A DNA stretch of 64,000 nucleotides from Emydura subglobosa (lineage: Eukaryota; Chordata; Testudines; Chelidae), in assembly GCA_007922225.1 (NCBI GenBank), contig VOCO01054983.1:62001-126000 (forward strand), written 5' to 3'. Of the stretch, positions 55,663 to 64,000 are shown one piece after another (the stretch's first letter is position 1; each line of letters begins with the position of its first letter). A program made the position numbers and the translations under genes. The notes beneath the pieces were generated by a model that was not told where the DNA came from, searched no databases, and was given only the letters and a program-made list of their open reading frames with translations.

Positions 55663-55880
55663 GAAAGGCAGTGTGACCTAGAGTATAGTGCACTGGACTG
55701 GAACTCAGGAGAACTGGGCTCTGTCCTGGCTTTGCAACTGGACCTGGTGGATGACCTTGGGTAAATCACTTCACCTTTCTGTGTCTCTGTTTCCACATCT
55801 CTAAAATAGGCACAATGATATTTTCCTCCTTTGTAAAGTGCTTTGAGATCTAAGTTCTTTATGTGAACTAGGTATTATTT
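55663..55880 (+). mobile_element. MIR-like SINE, nearly full length
   Basis: AAAGGCAGTGTGACCTAGAG, GACTGGAACTCAGGAGAAC, TGGCTTTGCAACTGGACC, GACCTTGGGTAAATCACTTC, GTGTCTCTGTTTCCACATC and GTAAAGTGCTTTGAGATC, to TAGGTATTATTTTCC. The hot site reads CACTTCACC and is intact. Confidence 0.9.
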
Positions 55881-56944
55881 TCCCTCTTAAGTACATTCAC
55901 ATTTATGAGGCTCATTTATCTGGACTTGATTTGCGTTAGAATGAGAAGAACCCACCACCCACTAAGACAGAAGCAGCCCGATGTCCAAATTGGCAATCAT
56001 ATACTTGCATTCAGATTTTTCAGCTCTAGCTAACTTCTTGCTTCTTGTTTTCTCCCTTTCTGCTGAGCCTTAGCAAAAATTAAGAGGCTGGAGATAGATG
56101 AAGGAGACTGAGGGATGGTTCAAACAAGTCTTGACCCCCCCTTCAACATCATCCAGAGTGGGTTTCTGACTGCCAAGATCCATCATTAGTCCTTCTCCCC
56201 AAACTCCTGTTCTATTCAGCCCGACCTAATTCAGTCCCAGACGGGGAAATAGGCCACACTAAACAGAAACCCCCTGTGGTCTCCATAGAAGAAGGGACGT
56301 CCTGATCGCCAAGGGAGTCTAGCTGTTATCTTGCATTCTGAAGTATATTTCGAGAGCCGGGGGTTTCACTGTCAGATCGGGTTTGTAGCCTTCATGGAAC
56401 CATTATCCATTCAACTTTCGTTGCTGTTTGGCATGTGTAAGACCATCCTCTATGGATGCTCACAAAGCAGCCTTGTAAATTGTAGGACACAGATGCCAAG
56501 CTGTAGGAGCTATTATCACACAAACAACAGCTGGCACCTTTTGGTGTGCTGCAGAAGCAGATGCTGATGCACAAAATGCCAGTACTTCTCAAGTGGCTCA
56601 CCTGTTGTGAGACTACCTGGCTATCTTCCCATTATGCTCCCAGCTGCCTTATTTTTTTCCATGTGGCCTTCTCACTTATGAGTTCAAAGTGACACAAGAT
56701 TCCATAACATTAGGGAAGTTAAAATCAAATAAAATGTAATAAAATTAGGTCTGTACTGGGTAGCTGTGATTCTTCTCTAGGACCAGCAGCCCCTAACTCT
56801 CTATGCCACCTCACACCAGCACTCTAACACACCACCCAAAACCAGCCATGAACCGTTTTTCATTGATTTCAGGAGAAGCAGGATTGGGCTCCTCTGGAGT
56901 AAATCATTTAAGGACCTTTCATGCTGTTGTTTCAGGTATCCGTC
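55881..56944. other. No gene recognised
   Basis: Unassigned. A 78-codon frame (56331-56567) lacks a domain. Confidence 0.4.
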
Positions 56945-57079
56945 ACCAGCTTACACTGTTGTTGTTGAAGCCACGTTGGTCCCAGATCTGAAGAGCTCTG
57001 TGTAAGCTCGAAAGCTTCTCTCTTTCACCTTACAGCAGTTGGGCCAATAAAAGATATTACCTCACCCACCTTGTCTCAC
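56945..57079 (+). mobile_element. Interspersed repeat (GAAGAGCTCTGTGTAAGCTCG)
   Basis: GAAGAGCTCTGTGTAAGCTCG, AAAGCTTCTCTCTTTCACC, TTGGGCCAATAAAAGATATT and ACCTCACCCACCTTGTCTC match a unit I recall as widespread in reptile and bird genomes. The element class is not determined here. Confidence 0.65.
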
Positions 57080-57099
57080 CAGCTTGCACTTAAATTTAT

Positions 57100-57335
57100 T
57101 TGAGTGGCAGCATAGTACGGAGACCAGCATCCTTACGTAGAACTCAGGAGACCTGACTTCTAGTCTTACCATAGCCACTGACTTTCTTCGCGTCCTCAAA
57201 CAAGTTATTTCACCCCCCTTGTTTTCCTTTCTCATCTTGCAAGCCCTTCTGAGCAGGGATCATCTCTTACTATGTTTGTACAAACCCCTTTTACTGTGGA
57301 GCCCTGTTCTCTAAGTGTTCCTGTAATATCAACAG
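57100..57335 (+). mobile_element. MIR-like SINE with tail, diverged
   Basis: GTAGAACTCAGGAGACCTG, ACTTCTAGTCTTACC, ATAGCCACTGACTTTC, GAGCAGGGATCATCTCTTAC and TGTTTGTACAAACCCC, to CTGTAATATCAACAG. Confidence 0.75.
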
Positions 57336-57699
57336 CAAAACAGATAATCTCCCCAACCCATCTATTGGATGAAAAAAGTATTTTGACACTTATGCTGTCC
57401 CTGAAGCAGTTCTAGGGACATACGAACTATCAGTTACATTCAGAACTTCGCCGTATAGCCAGTAAGATCAGGTACTACGCATGCATGCCCAATCCCTGAC
57501 TCAGATTTGAGAAGAAATGTGGAACCGTGTGCCTATGTATTAGAAGGCAGGACCGAGCTCCCAGACTGGAAAATGAAGGCATCTATTGGTTGATAATAGC
57601 AAAGCACTGAGGCTGCAGCTCATTTTCAGACATTAAATAAGAGAAGCACCGGGCTAGACTGTCGAAGACCAGAGCTTCCAAATCAGGCAACTAAATAAG
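57336..57699. other. No gene recognised
   Basis: Unassigned. Confidence 0.4.
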
Positions 57700-57772
57700 T
57701 GGCCAGATTTCCAAGAGCGCTCACACATGTTGAGAGGACTTTGAGTGCTGAGCTCTTTTCAAAATCAGCCCC
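57700..57772. repeat. Palindromic MITE (GGCCAGATTTCCAAGAGCGC)
   Basis: GTGGCCAGATTTCCAAGAGC and GCTCTTTTCAAAATCAGCCC are inverted complements. GAGTGCTGAGC lies inside. A second diverged half (GGAGCTGAACACTTTGGAAA) follows to about 57830. Confidence 0.7.
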
Positions 57773-57847
57773 TAAGACGCACAATGGGAGCTGCTAGGAG
57801 CTGAACACTTTGGAAAATCGAAATCAAACACTACAAGGCAATTCATA

Positions 57848-57935
57848 AGACCACACACTGATGATTTTAAAATCTCGTGATTTTTAAGCCCATCTCTTGA
57901 TTGTTGAATGTTTGCAGTTGGCAATCTTGTTGTTA
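57848..57935 (+). repeat. Short interspersed repeat (TCTCGTGATTTTTAAGCCC)
   Basis: Self-similar ATCTCGTGATTTTTAAGCCC and ATCTCTTGATTGTTGAATG units, ending TTTGCAGTTGGCAATC; resembles a common reptile repeat. Confidence 0.5.
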
Positions 57936-58163
57936 GTGGATGGGAAGGGTGAGAAGCCGGCAAGGATGTCGAAGAGAGGTTTGCTATGGACTACAGTAGG
58001 ATCAGGATCGGGGCTAGGTTTTGTAACCTGTTTAGAGAGAAATGGAGTCGCAAGCGCAATGGGTTGCTCGCAGAGAAAAATCAGGCCTTGCAGCCAGAGA
58101 TGGCTTATCTGGGGCTTCAGGTTAATTTGAGCTTGCTCTGCTATTTAATCAACCTACTTATAA
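57936..58163. other. No gene recognised
   Basis: Unassigned; overlapping short frames only. Confidence 0.4.
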
Positions 58164-58345
58164 TACATACCAACAACACACTCTTACATGGCACTTCTCA
58201 GCACAGATTTCAAAACCTTTTGCAAAGGAGGGCTGTATCATCATCCCCAGTTTACAGACGGGGGAAGTGAGACCCAGAGAGAGGAAGTGACTTGCCCAAG
58301 GTCACCCAGCGCAGCACTGGAAGAGTTGGGAAGGAATTGATTGGC
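58164..58345 (-). mobile_element. MIR-like SINE (minus), young-looking
   Basis: CCCAGTTTACAGACGGGGGA, AGACCCAGAGAGAGGAAGTG and ACTTGCCCAAGGTCACCCAG: the best-preserved core in the window, uninterrupted at the AGAGAGGAAGTGAC site. The tRNA-derived end is degraded. Confidence 0.85.
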
Positions 58346-59994
58346 AAAGGAGCCAGAACACCAAATTGTTTCTTCAGAATTGTTATTTTAGCTGGGCAGA
58401 TGAGTTAATCAGAGCTACCTCTTTGTAGACTGTCAGGCTCTTTGAAAATCTCAGCCACATCTGTGTTGGGCAGTATCCGGGTACCATCTGAAATAAAGGC
58501 TGCTGTGTTCTCTGCTATGAAACAACTGCCTTTTCTGTAGCAAGTTCGGGTTAACCTGTGTGCACTTGGTGCACTTGCCAGGACCCCCATCTCAGGCAGA
58601 TCCCAACCACCAGAAAAACAAAAAACAAAACCAAAAAAACTCTCAACCAAAAAGCTTGAGTGGAACTTTAACTCCGTGGGCCAGATCATGGTGCCACTCA
58701 CTCAAATTGGGACCAGCTGCCTCTTCGTCATGATGCAGGTGCAGCTGGGCCCCATCTCAACGGCACCTCGACCCCATGCATCAACCTGTAATGCCATTCA
58801 CTCAAACTGGAGAGAACGGGACCGCTACCTGATGCTTTCCACCCTCCCCTTCCCCTCACCACCATAATCTCCAAACCATTCAAAGGTTTACTGTGCCCCA
58901 CCCCCCGAAAGTCTGATTCTCTCTCATACACACACACACACACATGGTTGAGAACCTATGTTCTAAGACGTAAGAGGGGGCGGCACACTAAAGTTTTGCC
59001 TAGGGAAGCGGCTGGCTTGTGTATCATCATATGCTCTGTGTAGGGTATTTTTTTGTGAGGGGGGAGAGGAATTCCATCGTTCACAGGGCCTCAAAATTCT
59101 TTAATCTTGGCCTGCTCTGCAGCACATCTGTAGAACAAGAGTCTGTTCCTGTTTCTCTGTCAATCCAGCCATCCAGGTCTGATGACTGGTTATTTTGGCT
59201 GGGCCAACGATAAGATAATCAGAAGTGCTTTTAGGAACAAGCAGCTCTGAAGTAAAATCCAGATTGCAACTTCTCTCTCTCGCTCTGGTTCTAGCGATGA
59301 CACTTCAGTACAAAACAATACCCCTGCTGTAAAAAGTAAAAAAGATCTGTTAATTAACTAGGATTGCCAGTGGTTCCCAGTCGGGAGGCGGCTGCACTGC
59401 ATGTTGCAGTGTTTTAAAAGCATCCTAGTGTTTGAAAAAGTTGCCATTAGTTTCTGTATGCCATCTTCACGTACACAGCGATATCTACAGAAGCTGTGTG
59501 TTTGCTCCTATATCACATAGCAGGTGATCGACTTCCACTGGGGGGATACCCCTGAACATAATGTTTACATTATAGGCTGTCCTCCCGTTCAGATAATTCT
59601 TGTTTACATCACACCTTCTTGGAGAAGTGCAATAGCAGTGCCTGACTTCTGACATAAATGGCTTATTTCAGCTCTGCTGCCCCTTTGACAGCCCAGCGAA
59701 AGCCACAAATTAAAACAAAAACAAGCAAACAAAGAAAACCTCAGGGCCCCTGCAGAACAGACGAACAGAGAGAGAAAAAATCAACCTTTGAGAGAGAGTT
59801 AAACACACAATTCCTATCGACTTTCAACGCAAGGTAGGTGCTCAGCTCCCTCAGGCACTATTGAAAATACGATCATCTGTGCTGCTGGGTTGTTCTTGTT
59901 GTTCGTATTTTGTTTATGTATGTACGTATTTAAAAAAGCAAACCACGAACCAGCAGAGCCTTGGACTCCAGGGCCCTGATCATGCCCAACTAAC
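58346..59994. other. No gene recognised
   Basis: Contains AAACAAAAAACAAAACC near 58618 and a CA microsatellite at 58928-58944. The rest is unassigned. Confidence 0.4.
58928..58944 (+). repeat. Short (CA)n
   Basis: About eight CA units. Confidence 0.9.
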
Positions 59995-60202
59995 TAGCGC
60001 TGGTTGAAAAATTCCCGTGGAAACTTTTTTGAAACAAAGTTGGATTTTCAACAAAAAGAACATTTTCAGAAAGTGTCTGCTTTCCAGGGAAAAGTTTGAT
60101 TTTTTGGCTGCAAACCAACAAATTCTCTATTTTCAGTTTTTCGATGAAGAGTCAAAATTTTCCACAGGAATTAAAAAAATCCCCGTTTCCCAACCAGGGC
60201 TA
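59995..60202. mobile_element. hAT-like palindromic element, copy 4 (short)
   Basis: Ends TAGCGCTGGTTGAAAA and TTTCCCAACCAGGGCTA pair. Flanking 8-mers CAACTAAC and GCACTAAT share five central bases. The interior has TTGGATTTTCAACAAAAAG and AGTCAAAATTTTCCAC. At 208 bp it is about half the length of the other copies. Confidence 0.7.
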
Positions 60203-60424
60203 GCACTAATGGAATACAAACGAACAAACAAACGGGCCTGGAGATCGTGAGCTAGGATTGTAAATCAGAGCAGCTCCACTGAAATTAAAAACAAAAAACA
60301 AAAAAAACAATAGGCCTAATTCTAACTAGCCCTCAGGGGGATGACAATGGGATTCCCACATACATGAGTCTTACAGGCTCAGGACTTCACATTTACACGA
60401 GCAGAAATTACATATTTTTCTTAC
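60203..60424. other. No gene; A-rich patch
   Basis: AAAAACAAAAAACAAAAAAA near 60288. CAGAGCAGCTCCACTGAAAT and GGCCTAATTCTAACTAGCCC look like MITE pieces. Confidence 0.4.
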
Positions 60425-61470
60425 TGTACCACTGTAATTATTTATTTGTACTCTGAGAGCCCCTAATGACTGCAATCAGCGTCCTGCAGTGATAGGCATT
60501 GTACATATGTGTTGCCTGGGCCCCCAAGAATTTAGGGCCAGATTTTTAAAGCTGTTTGGGTGCCTAATTCCCATTGAAATCAAGGGAAGTTAGGTACCTA
60601 AATAGATTTAAAATTCTGGCCCCTTATTGTCTAAGTGTCTGACAAAAGATAACAGGTAGATACAACAGATGGTGGAGGTGGAGAGCATGAGGTAACGGTG
60701 TAATTAGCATAATAAGCATAAGATACAGCATACCAGCTGCCCAGCAACTGCTGACGCTAGGATCTTCACTGTAGCATCAGCCCCTTTATCATGCATAAAA
60801 GCGCTAGAGTGGCATAAAGAAGTCCTAAAAAACCCCAGAGGATTCCCCTGGCTCAGGCACTGTGGAGAACAGCCATGTGGCTACCTTCGGAGGACTTCTT
60901 AAGATCTGTTACGGGGGCATGCCAGAGGTGGGGCTGAGGGGCATGTCAGGGGTCGGCCTATTGCATGCAACGATGCAGAGATTCTGTACAGTAAAACAGC
61001 TGACAGAAGGGACCAGGAAGGCTGCTATAATTTAGAGAGCCCGCCACCCTCATCCCAGGACTGACAAAATTACACTGGGGCCCTCGAGCAGACCAGGATC
61101 AGGACAATGCAGAGGTGGCATAAAGCCATCCTAGCCTTCTTGCGCTATGGGTTTGGACAGTCTGTGCTACATTTCTAAGAGGCACTGCACAGACACTTAT
61201 CCTAAGCATTTTGCAGGAGCTTTAAGAGATTTGGAGGAGGATAATGTAGTGGCTTTGCAGATTTTTATGGGGAGCCTTCGCTAAGCAGAAAGCGTGAAGG
61301 TGTCTGAGGGGAAAATTGGACTGATGATGATAAAGACTGGCACTGTGAGTGAAGAGGGAGACTGGGGTCAGTGGCTAGCTAGTGCATTAGAGATGATAGG
61401 TAGGGGAGGGCTAAGCTGCAAAGAGCTTTAAAAGCAAAGACAAGTAGCTCCATTTCATAGTGCACCCTAC
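60425..61470 (-). mobile_element. Long interspersed repeat sharing the SINE tail unit
   Basis: Begins with a SINE-tail-like stretch (GAGAGCCCCTAATGACTGC, GATAGGCATTGTACATATG) and continues past it: GTCTGACAAAAGATAACAGG, then at 61195-61460 TTTGCAGGAGCTTTAAGAG, GGAGGATAATGTAGTGGC and GCAAAGAGCTTTAAAAGC. The SINE tail may derive from the 3' end of this longer element, as MIR does from L2; inference. About 60780-61190 is a separate insertion with GGCATAAAG at both sides. Confidence 0.5.
60535..60623. mobile_element. Palindromic MITE with TTA target duplication
   Basis: GGGCCAGATTTTTAAAGC and GATTTAAAATTCTGGCCCC are inverted complements. TTA at 60532-60534 and 60624-60626 flanks them. 89 bp, inserted in the tail-like unit. 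Confidence 0.85.
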
Positions 61471-61909
61471 ATCAGGCCATGATGAAGGATCATTATCTTT
61501 ATACTGATCGTTTTATGACAGTAATGGCAAAACAAGTCTGCTGAGCTACTGAGGACACAAAAACACAGATCTTGTTTTAGGGCTGTAGCAACTGCTTAGT
61601 GTCTGGATAATTATAGGGATAAAAATAGACCTCTAGCAGCATCTGAATTGGATTGCTTTGCTTCCAGTCTCTAGGACAAAACTGCTGTGGTGGCTAGGGC
61701 AATTCCAGTTTTACAGTGGTGACCTGGGCACAAATTCAGTATGTATCAAGTTAATGTATCTCCTCCTTTGCTTTCAGCCAAAACCAAAAATGGACCCTGA
61801 GTTCAAAAGGTTCTCTGCATGACAGCTGCATCTTAACGAATCCTTATCTAAAAATAAGCACATAGATCAAAATTACCTATGCGAATGTGAAATCCAAAGT
61901 CTTGATTTC

Positions 61910-61911
<2 letters not shown>
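61471..61911. other. No gene recognised
   Basis: Unassigned. Confidence 0.4.

Positions 61912-61958
<47 letters not shown>
61912..61958 (+). repeat. (CA)n microsatellite, longest in window
   Basis: About 23 uninterrupted CA units. Confidence 0.97.
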
Positions 61959-61960
<2 letters not shown>

Positions 61961-62519
61961 CAACATCATCATTGCAACACAGCCCTGGAAGAAACTGCAA
62001 TATAACGAGATTCATGTTGGAAGGAATACTCACAAATTAAATCCTCCAAAACCTAGCGGGGACAATGGAACTTTTCACCTAAAAGATTTAAGGGTCGAGA
62101 TTCTGCCATGTTATACAGACTCTTCATGCCACTCCTGCTGGATAAAGTGACCATCAAAGAAGATTGAGTGGTCCCCATGGAATAACTCCACGGAAAGAGT
62201 GGGCCAGGGACAAAAAGGTCAATGGTCTTAACACACTCCTCTCACCTATTTTACCAGCGTAATGACCCTCAGAGGGCAGTTATAACCTAGAATAGTCCCG
62301 TCATTCTTGCACCAGCTGCAGGAATGGAGGGATACAAACTCCAGGCCAAAGAACGAATGGGCCATGGAAGTTAAAATTACCCTCCTAACTCCTCATAATA
62401 GGGATCCCTTCAAGTGAGGGCTGGAGTAAGTACAGGAAATCTCACATTGCCACTGCCTGAGCTGGACCTGTTCTGTACTGAGGACTTTGGCTTTCAGATA
62501 ATAAAATGGGCTCGAGGGA
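61959..62519. other. No gene recognised
   Basis: Unassigned. Confidence 0.4.
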
Positions 62520-62990
62520 TAACTGTTAACGTAACAAATAATTGCCTGGGGAAAAAGTGCATTAGCCTATGAAAATGCAGAGCACATAAAAGCTCTAGTT
62601 AATATTCTTTATATGCACTTATCATGAATTTTGTACAGGGTTAAATATATTTTCCGGTGACTAACACTGCGAGGCCAAGGATTAAAAAGGATAATGTACA
62701 ATGTGATTTATGAAGTTTTAATGGAAAATCCCCATGGGTTATGTATAAATCTTATTTATAGCTTTAAAAGTATGTAATATACTTATTGTATATTTTAAAA
62801 ACTGTGGGAGTACAGTCTCTATCATAGTTAATCCATTACAAAAGCAACTCCGAGAGGCTTCTAAGGACCAGCCATTTGATGTTTTAGACCGTGTCTGTGT
62901 GTACAGTGTGAAATGTCCAATATGATTTAGTTAGAGGGGGGAGAAAAGAGTGTTGAAGGAAAGGACAAAATGGCTGATTTAAAACTAAGT
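62520..62990. promoter_or_regulatory. Candidate non-coding regulatory island
   Basis: AT-rich and repeat-free as far as I can see: AACAAATAATTGCCTGG, CTAGTTAATATTC, GTGATTTATGAAGTTTTAATG, CTTATTTATAGC. No frame. Best island in the last 10 kb for a conservation test. Confidence 0.3.
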
Positions 62991-63109
62991 TTGACACACT
63001 TGGGGAAAAATAAAGCCGCTTGATGTTGGCTTTGCCCTCTTAAGTGATGCTGCTGTGGAGATATATCTGCCAGAGGACTGGAACGCAGAACAGCTCTCTC
63101 TCTCTTTTC

Positions 63110-63547
63110 TTTTTAATATGACACTAATGTCTACAAGCCCCCAACCAAGATCAGCGCCCTGCTCTGCTAGGTGCAGCATATACACACAGGGCATATCTAT
63201 ACTCCAGTTAGCCGGCGTGGTAGCAGCGTGTGCAGACATATCTGAACTGGCTTTGATCTAGCTATCTCGGCTTTGTCTACATGTGCTCCAATCACCAGAG
63301 TAAAAAGACCGTCCTTCCCCCAAGGAACTCTCAGTCTAAACAGACAAGACAAATTGTGTAAAGAGGGATTATTATTGTCTCTGTTCTACAGACAGATATC
63401 AGGCCAGGGAGCCAGGCTAATTTATGCCAGTTCAGGATCTGGCCTTACCTAGAGTCATATAGGGAATCAGTCACAGAACCAAGAACTGAGCCCAGATCTC
63501 CTGTGTCACAGTCCAGTGTATTACACACAAGACCATCTTTGTACATA
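63110..63547 (-). mobile_element. MIR-like SINE with tail (minus), two insertions
   Basis: Tail AAGATCAGCGCCCTGCTCTG and TAGGTGCAGCATATACACA is broken at 63188 and resumes at 63301 (TAAAAAGACCGTCC). Body TTGTCTCTGTTCTACAGAC is broken near 63405 by a MITE end (AGTTCAGGATCTGGCC) and resumes at 63444 (TTACCTAGAGTCATATAGG), followed by AGAACTGAGCCCAGATCTCC and CAAGACCATC. Confidence 0.75.
63189..63300. mobile_element. MITE in SINE tail
   Basis: GGGCATATCTATACTCC at the left and CTTTGTCTACATGTGCTCC near the right, with CTGAACTGGCTTTGATCTAG inside. A truncated relative of the GGGTATGTCTACACT elements. Confidence 0.6.
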
Positions 63548-64000
63548 CGGGCTCTATTCACAGTTCTGTTGTGCATTTGCTTTGTGAACTCAGGCAAGTC
63601 ACTTCAGCTCCCCTATGTCCCAGCACATATCACCTTGCCACTCCTGGCAAGAGAACCTTCTCCCTGGTAGTATCTTGTGTCTAAAAACAGCCTTGCTGCG
63701 TCTCTCCACCTTATCAATTACCCAGCATGTTTTAAATGTCATCCAAAGCACTCACTTTTCTCCTCGTCTCTCCCCCACAGCTGTTATTATTTTAACTCCA
63801 TGGCTGTATTATCTGTCCTTGTAAAAGCATTTTGGAGCAAAGACAGTAGGAAGACTACCAGACAGAAGAATATTAGACAAAATAGAGTTGTGCCGTATTG
63901 TATAAAAAATAAAACCCCAGGTGTCCCTTTTAAACTGTGCCTTCAACTCACAGCCACAAGGATGCTTAGAAGCTCATGACCGTCACTTAGAAAAACACCC
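63548..64000. other. SINE fragment, then nothing recognised
   Basis: GAACTCAGGCAAGTCACTTC at 63587-63606 and CCCCTATGTCCCAGCAC look like a plus-strand SINE core fragment. The remainder is unassigned, with short frames only. Confidence 0.4.

Noticed and set aside
1..64000. CRISPR array or prokaryotic operon structure
   Set aside because: No regularly spaced direct repeats and no ribosome-binding-site/operon layout; the repeats are interspersed eukaryotic elements.

Overview
The window looks like non-coding nuclear DNA from a reptile, most probably a turtle (a crocodilian is the main alternative). The reasons are CR1-type LINE fragments, many tRNA-headed MIR-like SINE copies, and dozens of short palindromic MITEs with arms such as GGCCAGATCCTCAG or GTGCTTAAGTGC, a mixture I associate with turtles and crocodilians. 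I recognise no host protein-coding exon, rRNA, functional tRNA or CRISPR array on either strand. The open frames are short; the longer ones that I can explain are antisense to CR1 or run through repeats. The species, and the names of SINE and MITE families, rest on memory of reptile repeats and were not searched.

Layout. 1-1.2 kb: two CR1 pieces and a MITE. 1.7-2.4 kb: a SINE broken by a long composite repeat that recurs at 7.7-8.3, 15.5-16.3 and 42.1-42.7 kb. 3-20 kb: SINEs, MITEs, microsatellites and a few AT-rich, repeat-poor islands. 20-25.6 kb: interrupted SINEs and a hAT-like palindromic element with an 8-bp duplication. 25.7-27.5 kb: the longest CR1 (minus strand), decayed. 28.56-30.01 kb: a solo LTR with TG...CA ends and a perfect 5-bp target duplication. 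30-36 kb: MITEs and two more LTR-like units. 37-44 kb: SINEs, a SINE split by 350 bp, a second CR1 (plus strand), and a poly-C/poly-T tract. 45-60 kb: three more copies of the hAT-like palindrome, a Charlie-like hAT element whose interior is built of direct and inverted copies of one GC-rich unit, and more SINEs. 60.4-61.5 kb: a long repeat sharing sequence with the SINE tail. 62.5-63 kb: an AT-rich island. 63.1-63.5 kb: a SINE carrying two insertions.

The most interesting structure is nesting. About ten of some two dozen SINE copies are interrupted, on either strand, at nearly the same internal point: the TTA/TAA of the segment reading CAAGTCACTTAATCTCT. The interrupting sequences are different palindromic MITEs. 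Two clean MITE insertions into SINE sequence show 3-bp TAA duplications and a third, in a related repeat, shows TTA. This fits PIF/Harbinger-type TWA targeting, with the SINE acting as a dispersed landing pad.

Several AT-rich islands (about 9.6-10.2, 12.0-12.3, 24.75-25.06, 37.7-38.1, 44.2-44.76, 48.4-48.75, 52.75-53.1 and 62.5-63.0 kb) lack recognisable repeats and carry TAATTA-like motifs. They are the best candidates for conserved regulatory DNA in a gene desert or large intron, but conservation cannot be judged from one sequence.
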